From: Gracilariopsis chorda
Lineage: Eukaryota; Rhodophyta; Florideophyceae; Gracilariales; Gracilariaceae
Reading direction: 5' to 3'
Assembly: GCA_003194525.1 (NCBI GenBank)
Contig: NBIV01000042.1
Coordinates: 186,001 to 250,000, forward strand
Length of the DNA: 64,000 bases
Below are positions 12,151-22,745 of the stretch, piece by piece. Position 1 is the first letter of the stretch. Every line of letters starts with the position of its first letter. The notes under the pieces are model-generated. The model searched no databases. It had not been told where the DNA came from and was given only the letters and a program-made list of their open reading frames with translations. Both the position numbers and the translations under genes were made by a program.

Positions 12151-13786
12151 ATGTCGTCTATTGGTTTTTCTTTAGAATGCGCTGGTTGTTCGGTTAGTGA
12201 CTCTGATCTAGAGGCTTACACAAGCGGATACCAGCGTTTGGGTGATATGGGCCCATACCCTGCAGAGAGCAGTTTTATAGGGCGGAACGAGCTGTTGACG
12301 AAGCTTGGAGAGCTGAAGGGGGAACTGAAAAGGGTATGGGATGATAACCTCTGTCTTCAGCAAAGCTTGATGTTGACGAAAAAGAAGATTAAGAGATTGG
12401 AGGGCGAGCTCAGAACGAAAGAGATACTCGTAACTTCATTGCGACATAGTATGCCTGCTCGAAGAGGAGCACCGAATGGGGCACATGGGAAAGGAGGTAG
12501 GAAACGCTTTAACATTGAAGTGGACATGAAGTATATGGGAGTAGCTGCGAGAGTTTATGATCAGATATTGCAATACGCTAAAGAAGAGAGTAGTGAATTG
12601 TGCTTTGGTAGGAGGGACCTGGAGGGAAACTGGTCGAACCGGGCAGAAGTAGTGGGGCCGGGAAGGGAGCACAGCCTCATTGTTATTGACGAAAATGAGT
12701 TGGTGCCTCTAGATCCTATGGACCTAGCTTTAGGGAGAAGGTCGTCGGGGCCCAAGGCGTATGCACTGTCATTCGCCGGGGGAAGTGACGAGATGTTGCT
12801 CCATGTAGTGCGGATGGAGTTGGAGAAGCCAACATGGAGATCATTTGGGCCAATGGGTATTAAAGAAGAGTGTGAAGAAGAGTTGAAGAGGGATGTTTGT
12901 TTGAGAAGGCGAATGAAGCAAGCACTTAGTGATACTGTGGGAATGCGGAAGAGGAATGCGAGGGACAGGTTGTTCTGGGGGCTTGGATATACGCTTCTTG
13001 CCAAAAAAACCGCTCAAGGAGGACGAGGACAAAGTGGCAGGTGCGTATGAAAATCAGACGAAGGAGGCTCGGGAAAAGTTATTAAGGAAAGATGTGAATG
13101 GAGAGCCGATCTTAAGCACTTGGATGGTCAGCAAGTTGGAGGACATTTGCTACTCTGGTTTTGATGTGTCCTCGAAAAGGTAGGGAGATGAGCCTAAAGA
13201 CTTATATTTCCACAATGGATTGAGTGTGGAGGTATTGAGAGAGTTTATGGGCTACGATGTTGAGAAACCGCATGGAGAGAAGGGATCACGGTATGTCGAT
13301 GGAAGTGTGATCTACCTGGCGCGATTGGATGCGTGGATTGCGTGTGTGTTAGACGCTTTGGTTGAAGATTTGGGCAGAGGAGGGAAGCGGCAGATGCTGT
13401 TTTCGAAGTTGTACGGGAAGTATCTCCCACTGGCATTGGAAGATATCTTATTGACGGCAAGAAGGAAGGTGGAAGAGAAGTATAGGACGGAACTGGTGAA
13501 CCAGGGTGTCAATGATGAAGATCCGACCGAAGCCCTGGGAAACGAGCACCGCGTAGGGACAGTTGCATGTTGGATTCCATCGAACGAAATGTTCTATCTG
13601 GGTGTTCATTATGAGGTGTTCTTGAAGGATATGACGACATACCTGGGCTATGTATTTGCTTGCTACGTGGGGCGTTGTATGCCAGAAGAGTGTGAGTTTA
13701 GAGAGTTGGTAGTGTATGACAACGATGAGGTTAAGGCCGAGAGGGAAGAAAGTGAAGAGGATGCTGGTGAAGAAGAAGATTGTTAA
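12151..13786 (+). pseudogene. Unrecognised gene, about 545 codons, one frameshift and one stop
   Basis: ATG at 12151 opens a 299-codon frame. At the A7 run 13003-13009 the coding signal moves by one base, and the second frame continues to 13786 across a single TAG at 13181-13183. The joined product would be about 545 residues. Residues about 50-100 are a predicted coiled coil (charged heptads around NELLTKLGELKGELKRV), followed by a basic linker (KGGRKRFN), mixed regions without a family signature, and a very acidic tail (EREESEEDAGEEEDC). I recognise no domain and assign no function. It faces the Plavaka-like transposase tail-to-tail with a 350-bp gap, so it may be that element's accessory protein. 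A diverged N-terminal relic exists at 29.2 kb, so the gene belongs to a repeated family. Confidence 0.6.
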
Positions 13787-14136
13787 TGATTTTGTTCTGA
13801 GGACGTAGAAGGACGGGGGCATGTGCCTGAATTTGTTTTGCTTGTGAAGGAAAGTGGTCTTGCTCGTGGGTCGCGGTAGAATCTATTGATATAGAAGCGA
13901 CGTCTTTCCCACGGGAGCGGGGGAAAGAAAGAGCGTGCTGGGTAGTTCTGTCGAACGATATGTATGGAACTCTTGATGGTGGAGAATGGAATCAGACCGA
14001 ACCAAGGTGAGACGTTGGAAGAATTATGAGGAGCAAGGAGTATAGTGTGGTCCTGCTCATTGTCCGTTGCCCAACGAAGAGTGATGCAGTTCAGGGTTTC
14101 ATCGACGTTATCAAAAGGAGCTGTAAGCTCGAAGAA
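13787..14136. other. Convergent intergenic gap
   Basis: About 350 bp between the two facing genes. It is G-rich on the plus strand like its neighbours. No terminator or repeat was recognised. Confidence 0.4.
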
Positions 14137-17019
14137 TCATACGAAGGCATATTCGCGTTCGCAGGGTTCGTTTTCTGTTGCGTGGAACCGAAGAAGTGCA
14201 GGTAGCCTGCAAACCCAAACTATGGGGAAGTTACAATTCGGTGATGGAGTGGCGGAGACAAGAATGTGGGAGAACTTTGGAGGTTTGGATGGACCGAAGG
14301 CGGTTGTAGCAAAGATGGGCTGAAGAACAGGAACGCCTGCCTCTTTGAGCCGGATGCAATTGAAGGTTTCTTTGACGTCATACAAAGAAAGGGTGAAACC
14401 ACCGCGGACGAAGGCGGAGTTCACGACGGAGAACTTTAGGGAAGAAAGGGAGGGCGAAGAAGGTGCAAGTCCGAGCGTTTCGAGGCAAAGGTCGTGAAAT
14501 GTGTATATAGCGTGTCGTGATATTTGGGTAATGAAGGAGATGGTAGGAGCTGTGGAAATGTTTGAGAGAGAGGCCGTGCAGCAGTCTGAGCTAGTGCGGA
14601 GGTATCGCTTTGCATTGATAATATCACGAAAGAGGAGGGTAACACCGTCACGGACCATGGAATGTCTTCGAACTTCTTGTGTGGAGGAGTTCGAGAAGGA
14701 GAATGGGTTGTAGGGGACGGCGGTTGAGTCCTGGAACCCTTCTGTGAGTTGTATTGCGTTGACTGTTTCTCTATGAGCGGTCGAAGACCTCCGGGATGTG
14801 CATCGATAATGGTTCTTGAAAAGGACGTGTGCGTTTTCTTAGATTCCAGCGTCAGTGAATTAAAGACCTCCGTACATTTTGATGTCTGCAATGATGTGGT
14901 CGAGAAGATGAAACTTGAGTGTGGCGAACTGAGAAGGCTGGAATGGGCCAAGGATAGAGACGCACAGATGCTTAAAGTGCTTAATGAGTTCTTTCAAGGA
15001 ACGAAGTCGTTGTTCTGTCCACTCCGAAGTGGTGTTGTAGTGGAGAGCAGTGGAGAAGAGGTCGGCGTACGCGGTGAAGATGGATGTGATGGGTGCAGTG
15101 GCGAGTTCGTCACAGCAGCGGTCGAAGAACGCACCGATGAAGGGGAAAACCATGTCGAGTGCTCGGTAGTATTTTGCTTGTAGGATGCCTCTAATGCCGT
15201 CTGTGGTGAAGAAGCAGTTGAAAGATTTGCATTTCTCGGGTGTGGAAAAGTCAATATGAAGACCCGGGGCTGGGAACTTGAGTTCGATGTCGGCAAGGAT
15301 ATTGTTTGCACTAGTGAGGAGGCTACTTCGAACAGATCTGAATGTTTTCGAAGAGTAGGAGGAGGTGCCAACGGTAGTGACGAGGTTCTCTGACTTGAAA
15401 CGTTCGATTGTTGCGATTTTGACGAATTTGGAGATACCTAGGTGGAAGTTATGAAGGGGTTCGAAGCAGAAGATGGAGTAGGGGGTGAGAAATGGGGATA
15501 TGTTGAGGAGGGGGTATGATTCGAGGAACGATTCGTAGGTGGAGAGGGAACTGGATCGAAGGACAGATGCTGCTTGTTCCCTGAGAGTTCTTGCGACTCG
15601 GGTTCCTCGTGTTTGTTCGGCGTTGTTGGCATCATGGAGCAGGTTGTCGTATTTTGACCTAACTTGAAGAGTATGCGAAATGGTTCGAGCTGTTAGGGAA
15701 GTGTGGTATAGGTTGAGCTGTTCTCGGGGTACAAGGCATCTGTGGCAGGGCTTGGATGGTTTGATGCCATGGAGGACAGCAGCAATATCCTTGGCTTCTG
15801 GAATATCGGCGAGGTAGTTTGCCATGACGGGATGGCACTGTCGGATGATGTCATCTACATCACGAAAGGGGAAGCCTTTAAGGGCAACTACTGCCAAGGT
15901 TTCGAGGATGGTTTTGAGAGCCTGTTGGATTAGTTCCATTTGAGTTGTGCGGGAGATGGCAGAAGAGGAGGGGTGGCACTCGACAGATTCATCGTCGGAC
16001 GCAGAGGAATGGTTGTTGAAGGAAGTGGGGAAGTACCCGAGGAGGGTGAGGTTTCGTGAGATGCAGTGGCAACGGAAGGAATATGAGAAGTTGAGAAGAG
16101 TGATATGGAGGTGGTAGGAGGCTATGGAGGAGCACTTGAGAGAGGTGGAGCACTTATCCGAATAGAGTTGGACGAACCCAAGGAAAGAATCGATGCCGGT
16201 AATGTGGGCATTGTGCCAAATAACCTCTGGGTCTTGGGAGTGGAGGATGTGGTGCATGATGTCAGGGTAGACAGAAGAGCCGAGTTTTGAGGCCATTTGG
16301 TGAGCGTATGCTGGGGAACCATCTGAGGAAGACTGTCTTATTGGGTGAAAGAAGGAGTTTTTGTGAGAGGCAAAGCGGAGTTGCTGACAGAGGACTTCGA
16401 CGGGATTCTTGTGATAGAGAGTAGCGGTGATGTTTGAAGTTTTGTGACAGACAGTTGTGGTTTCGAAACTGATGGAGACCACGGTGTCCTCGAACAGCTT
16501 GGATTGAAGCTGAATGCAGTAGGAGACAGAGGTTATTTGGAGGATAAGTGTTTAGGAGTAGTCAGGGTCCTTGAGGAGACCGATGAGTTCTTTTGCTTTT
16601 CGCTTACCAAGACTGCTGGCCATGGAAGATATATAGGACACGAGGGCGTAGAATCTGGCAGGTACGGGCGAGCTATTGGCAATTGTGGTCAAACGGGAGG
16701 CAGCAGAGGAGTGAATGTGTGACATGTCTGCGGAGCGGATAGCGAGAGCAAGCTGACCGGAGTGGTAGTCGTCGTCGTCTGCAAGGGGAACGTTGTCGGA
16801 AGCGCGGTTTGATATACTGACGGAGCGGGAGTCGGTACTTCGAATGCGTGGGCGCTTCGTGCGAGGTGGGAGCTGGATACCGTCCTTGGGAGCGCTGGCA
16901 AGGAAGGGGTTGCGTATGTTACGGTGTTGACAACGGCGCTGGTGCTGGACAAGAGAGGCGTATGCTTTTGCCTGGAACGAACACCTGGAGAAACGACAAT
17001 AGTACATGGTGAGGATCAA
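14137..17019 (-). pseudogene. Plavaka-like (KDZ group) transposase with three in-frame stops
   Basis: A single reading frame of 961 codons runs from ATG at 17019 to TGA at 14137, broken only by TAA codons at 16552-16554, 14860-14862 and 14839-14841, with no frameshift. Plavaka transposases are DDE-type DNA transposases of about this length. The N-terminus has a C2H2-like finger (CSFQAKAYASLVQHQRRC, residues about 13-30). The centre has CHRCLVPREQL and then FEPLHNFHLGISK, matching the conserved D/E-x-LH-x-x-x-LG motif. Near the C-terminus FTDAGI-stop-ENAH falls where the family has a YE..H motif, so that stop replaces an expected tyrosine. The first stop could also lie in a short intron. No terminal inverted repeats were found. 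Either a recently inactivated element or a gene with unusual decoding; the former is more likely. Confidence 0.72.
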
Positions 17020-17350
17020 AATGTACGTTAACTTGGTTCAGCTGGCAAGGTGCAGTATATGGACCTGGAGGAAGGAATGCAGGTGTGGCAAATCTTGCAC
17101 TATCATGCACCATAATGAATGGTAGTAGAGTGATAATGTTCAATCTTTCTTCCTCGTTTCCAAGTTTCCAGGTGCTAGTATGAATGTTTCCTGTACTTTT
17201 GCATTCACCTCCTCTTTCAGTTTTGTTAGCATTTTGAGTTAGATAATCTGACACCAAAAATCTACATTTTTTGAATGCCCACCACAGTCTTTCTAGCGCT
17301 TGAAATCTAGAAAACTTCCATCAAAAACTAGAATTCCGGAAACACAGTCC
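17020..17350. other. Upstream region of the transposase
   Basis: No gene. It would carry the promoter of the minus-strand transposase and one end of its element. I found no inverted-repeat partner near 12.1 kb or 13.9 kb. Confidence 0.35.
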
Positions 17351-18588
17351 AAGTAGGTTTACACTCTTTCTGTGGTGGTCTAACGGCTACTTGTGTAAAT
17401 AACCTCTCCTGGTGATATGGCTTTGCTGGTAATATTTTGAAACGTTTTGCCTCCATTCGCTTGATTAATTTTGAACGAGTTGCTAATGTTCGTAAAAAGT
17501 GTAATAGTTGACAGTTTGTTACGCTTGAGAGACTTTACCGCTAAGTGGACGGAACTATTTCAATAGACGAGTTCTGGGTGCAAGGTGTGCGCTCCTAGTT
17601 AATCGTACTTGTTGCCATTTGACTAACCTGTAGCTGTTGTAGACTGTCAGTATGGTAAGATTTGTCTGCATGATTGTCGGTTATAAGGATTGCCTGTTTC
17701 AATCTTTATCAGTATCAGGCACAATAAACCGGTTTGCATTGTCACGGGGAGATGCTACGAAATATGCCAGTTTTGAGCTGCAAGCACTGACCTTTGGATA
17801 TGCTTGAAGCAAACCAACGTAAATGACAAGACTATTGTTTGCTATAAACTATAGTAGGCTGGAATTTTTTGGGTACTCCAATCCACTGTAAGCCAGGTCA
17901 GATATAAATATACGAGGTGCGGTTGGCCGTGGCCACCTTCTATCTCTTACGTAAACCATAGAGTATTGTATGTAGCTGCATAAACTACTCCGTTTCATGC
18001 TCATAATATCTATAAAGCGTTGGGCATATGCATTCAAGCAAAGCACCGCGGAAAATCGGGACTTAATTTGGGTTACGTTCCCAGTTCGTAGATTTTACGA
18101 ACAGATATTGTACTATAGACATAAATTTGTAACGCTTCGGTACATATGTGACATAGCAAAAGTGGTACGGCAGGAAATAATTCTGCTGTAGAGCTGTCTG
18201 ATGATACTGACCTGTTCCTTCCCTTTTGGGTGCCCGAAGTGGGGTGAGAAGGCAACTTTATAAATCTTGACGGTCTCGCGGCCTCCAGTGGAAGCAGCGC
18301 TGGGCAATTACAGTACATGCCATGTTCGAAAATCAATGAAAAGTGAAATTGAGATATAATGCAGTCTGCTGTTAACATTGTAGAGTCACGAGCACAACAC
18401 AATCTGCTCGCGACAGCTCCGTGCGGATTGCACATCTCTTTCGCACGCTACGTGAACTTCAGTCTTTCTCCACTGCACGAACATCACACTCGTCACCATT
18501 GCGGGCGTCGATTCGCCCTTAAACTGCGTGTGCATCTCCAGCTGACTACATCGTCGGGTGTGCACCCCTCCTTTTTACCGGTCTACCG

Positions 18589-19500
18589 CCATGGATCAGC
18601 TCTTTCAACTCGTATCTGCACACTTTGTCGTTTTTTATGCCAAATCCGCTTCATCTTGTTCGCGCATTGCCTCGAATCCGTCCTCTTCCCCGCCACTGTC
18701 TTGCTTCCGCCGGCTGACAGCCACGTGTACCGCTCCAGCTGGTCACTGATCGTGTACTCAGTAATTTGGTATCTCCCTGGGCCATTCAGACGCTTTTTCG
18801 TCTTCAATTAAGGCTACGAAGGGTAGAAATATCGCTTTCCATGGCTCAGAGGACTCTGGGTCCCAACGCCCCACACAAAGAAAAGAGCCTTCATTAAATG
18901 GTTCAAGAAGAAGAAAGTCCTTCTTTGGTCCCCTCACTGCGAGAAGCCAAACCTGCTGGCTCTAAATGGATGCTCTCAATTTCGTATGCTCTCAAGTGCC
19001 ACATCGGTCAGCACAACCTCACGAGAGGAAGGCATAATGCCCTCCTCGTCGAGACAGCCAAACCCACCGAATTGCAAGTGTCACGGCCCCTCGTTCAAAC
19101 GCTGTACTTCGGCAGGGCCTTCCACGCTGCCTTGGGCTCCACGCCGCTAATGATTCCGCTTCTATAGCTCTCGGATCCACCACAGAACGCTCCGGAGCCT
19201 TTAGCTCCGAAGAAAGCCGCTTTACCATCTAATGCTGCATATGTACAACCGTCAAATCCGTGCTTTCTGGGCAAAGAATTCTTTCCTTCTCGAATGTGTG
19301 ACTAAGCTAAAAAGGCTTATGATGAATTTAAGTCCGAGAACGAGACTGTGCACTTGCAATGCACTCAGTTCATGAAAAAGATTGCTGACCTCCAAGTAGA
19401 GATCAAAGCTTTAAGGCCCAAGGTCTCTCCAACCAGGAAGAAGTCCAAGAACCCGCAACCGAGAAGACTGGACCCGTCGAAACCTCAATAGAAATGGATT
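18589..19500 (+). pseudogene. LINE ORF1-like region, copy A
   Basis: Probable start ATG at 18589 (MDQLFQLVSAHF). After frameshifts there is a lysine-rich segment with a CxxC pair (PHCEKPNLLALNG here; CPLCKKPNLLALNG in copy B) that may form a zinc-binding site, then a coiled-coil stretch at about 19300-19415 (AYDEFKSENETVHLQ, MKKIADLQVEIKAL). Coiled coil plus nucleic-acid-binding cysteines fit LINE ORF1 proteins, which coat the element RNA. The family is inferred from position before ORF2. Broken by stops and frameshifts. Confidence 0.5.
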
Positions 19501-20268
19501 CACCGTCAACCGATGAAGTTCAATCTTGTCGCGAGCCTGAGAATGGCTTGCAACCACCATACCCCACAGAGGGCCACCAATGGGAACATCAAAACCGAAG
19601 GTCGCTGCGCCCAAAGAAGCCAGTTTTGCTAAACTCTCCTGCTCTCCGATCGCTGCAAAGCTGGCAATGGAAGCAGTATCGGAGCAGACTAAATTAAAGA
19701 TAGCCCACACAAGGAAGGCCCTTATTGAAGCTGGGTTCTATCTTCCCAAGCAAAATTCTCAACCAAGCCTTCTCGCCGTCCACTTTGATAATGTCCATAG
19801 AGGCGCTCTTATAGCCCTCGGGAAAGCATTACCTTTCTCTTTATCGAAGTAGGCTGTTCTCAGCTTTTCTTTCATTTGCAAAAACATATTGGAAGGGCTC
19901 TGCCATCACCCTGTTGTGAAGCACTTGATCTCCATTATGGGAAACTTACGCCGCCACCACCTTGACATCGACGATCCATTGCGCTCAAAGTGTAACCCAG
20001 CGAACGCTGCCGAGCACGCCCAGTCATGCCATCGACGCTGGAACTGGTGTGCTCTATGATGTGGGTCTATTGCTCCCAAGTCGTGGTACACCGTTCAGGC
20101 CGAAAGACTAAACGAATCCCATCCTTCTATAAGGGAAGACTGGCCAGCTTCATCTGCCCGTATCGAGACTGATGACATTTCTCGTGGAATGAAGCAACTT
20201 CAACATGGAAGTGAGAAACTCTCAGTATGTAATGACATCTAGCCGGCGCGTTTTGGAGGATCCAGCCA

Positions 20269-20900
20269 ATGATCGTCAAAATCTTCAATATCAATGTGTA
20301 CACCACGCCCAAACTTGGCAGTATCAAAAGACTGCTGAGTATGTCTGATCTTGTCTGCATTATGTAGCCTTGGTCCGCCGGAAGGTTTGCGGAAGACGGG
20401 TCACTATGTAACGACTCGAGTTATGCCTACTTTCGATGAACCGCTCACGCTTTGGTAAAGCCATCAACGTATTCTATAAGACTTATGGCGCCTTCAAGAT
20501 ATTTGAGGTTATATGCAACAAATTTTATCAGATACTGTCCGGTTTATTCAACTCCCCAAATCCAGTATTGGTCTATATCAAGCCACAGAGGTCAACTGAA
20601 GCTCTGAAGAATTGTTTCGACATCACACGGCTTTCCCGCGGTTGTGCAGTTATACGCCGGTACTTGAATACCCGAATAACTCACAGGGACACGCTGAATA
20701 CCCCGAAAGGTACTTGCCTTCAAAACGTGGCGATGAAAACTAAGTTCAAGGTTCTGGTTCCATTCTCCCCAAACTTTGTATTGCACCGTATATCTAGTGT
20801 TGCGGACTTGTTTCGTGCCCGAGAACTAACACGCTCAATGCCACAAAATGTGGAAGGTTCCTGGCTGTCCGACCACTCCCCAGTCATTTCTTTGTTCCCT
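20269..20900 (+). pseudogene. LINE endonuclease domain relic, copy A
   Basis: The start at about 20269 (MIVKIFNINVYTT) matches the first strand of apurinic-type LINE endonucleases, and SDHSPV at 20868-20885 matches their conserved C-terminal SDH motif. The middle is degraded. It lies just upstream of the reverse transcriptase, as expected. Confidence 0.55.
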
Positions 20901-21601
20901 TTGACGACAACAGTCCCGCTTGTTAATATGCTACCTCAAAACCTATTTTTCTGCCATCGGATACAACAAGACTCATCAAGGTCCAACCGAAATCATCTAC
21001 AGTCGGCTATTCTACAGCTCAGAGACGCAGAATCACCTGAACCTCTCGAAGGTGCCACCATGAAGCTCTTGACGTGCAACTTATGCCCTTGACTCGGTAA
21101 TGTCTTCCCAAAGCCGTTGCCTTTCAGACCCACTTGAGCCAGAAAACTGGACGTCTTGGCTATGGAAAGTTCTCGAATACTCGAGCAGTGGTAATCTTTG
21201 GATGCCAGAAGTCAAGTGAAAACTTTTCACAGTACCATCAAGCTGAAACTCCTTCAGAACCTGCACAGGCTAAGGGTTGAAAAATGGGATGTACTCGAAG
21301 AAGGTCCTGCCAATGACCTTATGACGACGTTGAAGAGACTAAAGCTCTCCGTGGCGTCGCCTGGCCCTAAAAACCTCTCTGCAGATGAATTGACGAGGTA
21401 CTTGAAATCTACTTAGTCCGAACATCACTTGAAACTTTGGCCTGGGACTTCTGAAATACCACGGTCCTTCAAGGCTCTCATTTTTGGAGCTCTTGCCTGT
21501 GGAAAGAGGAAGAAAGTCACGGGTCCAGACTTCAGTCCTCGGAGGTGCTAAGACTGGAGACAGACTTCATCAACTTTGCTCTACTGGAAGTCTAGAAAGC
21601 C

Positions 21602-22200
21602 GTGGGACGTATTGCATGCACACTTCGAATACTCCGTTCTAAACTTGTCACTTCTCTCTTGAAGAAAGGCGACCCACCTTTCCCTTCAAACTACAGACCG
21701 ATAACTCTTCTTTCAGTTCTGTGCAAGTTTATCTCAAGTGCTATCTATGACTTCATTGGAGACCTCAACGGTTTTCGCAGCAAGCAGTGGCGATTTATCC
21801 AGGGCTCGAACACTCAAAATGCTGCCGCATATGCCCCCCAATCCCTTCGCCAGGGCTTTTGTAATGCCGCTTTCTTGGATCTTAGGGGTGCCTATGATTT
21901 AGTTCATCGTGAGAACTTACTGGACATAAGGCCCGCTCAAGTCCCAGATGGCACTTCTTGGGTGTTGCCAGCACTTTTAGTGCCAGTGGGCATAAAAGCT
22001 TCACGTCAAGTCTCTGGAGCTGTGGCTGTTATTGTTATGGGTGTAGCGTAAGGAGACCCAGGAAGCCCAACGCTCTTTAGCATCATCATGGACACCTTTT
22101 TGGAATTCCTCACCAGAATACTGAGGAGTGTGAAAAGCTGCTTGGCTGATGACGTGGTATTGCCAGCTACGGATCGTGCAGCTTTATCCTCTTAGCTCCG
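21602..22200 (+). pseudogene. LINE reverse transcriptase relic, copy A
   Basis: The frame from 21602 carries LLKKGDPPFPSNYRPITLLS (typical LINE RT motif 1/2) and AFLDLRGAYDLVHRENLL (motif with the first catalytic Asp). After a frameshift, CLADDVVLPATD at about 22139-22175 holds the second catalytic pair as LADD in place of FADD/YADD. Stops and frameshifts show it is inactive. Confidence 0.8.
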
Positions 22201-22699
22201 CTCCGGCGCTTCTTGGGCATCGGTCATGGAAATGAATTGGAATGCCTCAAACTTCTGCATCTTCAGTTCTGCTACCGGTGAAGAGTTCTTTATTGAAAAG
22301 AGCGCGTTGGCATTCAGGATATGGTCCACTAACTCGGTCTTTCCCTCTCGTCCCCCGGGTCCATTGCTCATAGTATCCTGGAAAGGCACGATGCGGCTAG
22401 AGTCGCCCTACACCCTATTCTCCGTGTTACAACAGATGCTCCATTCTCTATATTGAACAAGATCAACATTATCACGGTCTAGGTGTTGCCCTTCTTTGAC
22501 CACTGCCCTCTTTTGCACCCCATCTCCACACAAGATTTGGATGCATCACTGAAGTTGGAGTTGGAAGTGCACTCATGGATAGTGGGAGCCTAAGGTTGGT
22601 TTCTAGTTGTTTGCTATAATGAAGTGATTGTTCTGCTATAATCCTGTTATGTATTTTTGATAACAATTTTGTTATTCTTGCTTATAGAATCGTAGAGTA

Positions 22700-22745
22700 C
22701 TAGTGTCTACTCGACCAATGGCCTCATATGAGGCCAAAACTGATT
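22700..22745. repeat. E1 left terminal inverted repeat with flanking CTAG
   Basis: CTAG at 22700-22703, then TGTCTACTCGACCAA and an internal palindrome GGCCTCATATGAGGCC. Its partner is the right end of E1 at 25531-25566. Confidence 0.85.

Larger units (their letters stand above)
17351..22699 (+). mobile_element. LINE (non-LTR retrotransposon), copy A
   Basis: It starts AAGTAGGTTTACACTC at about 17351, at the same internal position where copy B starts (about 29359), so this is probably the true 5' end. A long 5' leader (to about 18550) is followed by a decayed ORF1 and an ORF2 with endonuclease and reverse transcriptase. It aligns with copy B over about 3.2 kb with roughly 5 percent differences. 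The 3' part is not complete: the piggyBac-like element E1 is inserted at 22700-22703, and I could not find the LINE tail beyond it. Confidence 0.8.

Noticed and set aside
14137-17019. Reassigned TAA codon (non-standard genetic code)
   Set aside because: Single in-frame stops in other elements are TAG and TGA as well, and each is one mutation from the residue in a relative (CGA to TGA, TAC to TAG, TTA to TAA). TAA is also used as a normal stop elsewhere, for example at 39338.
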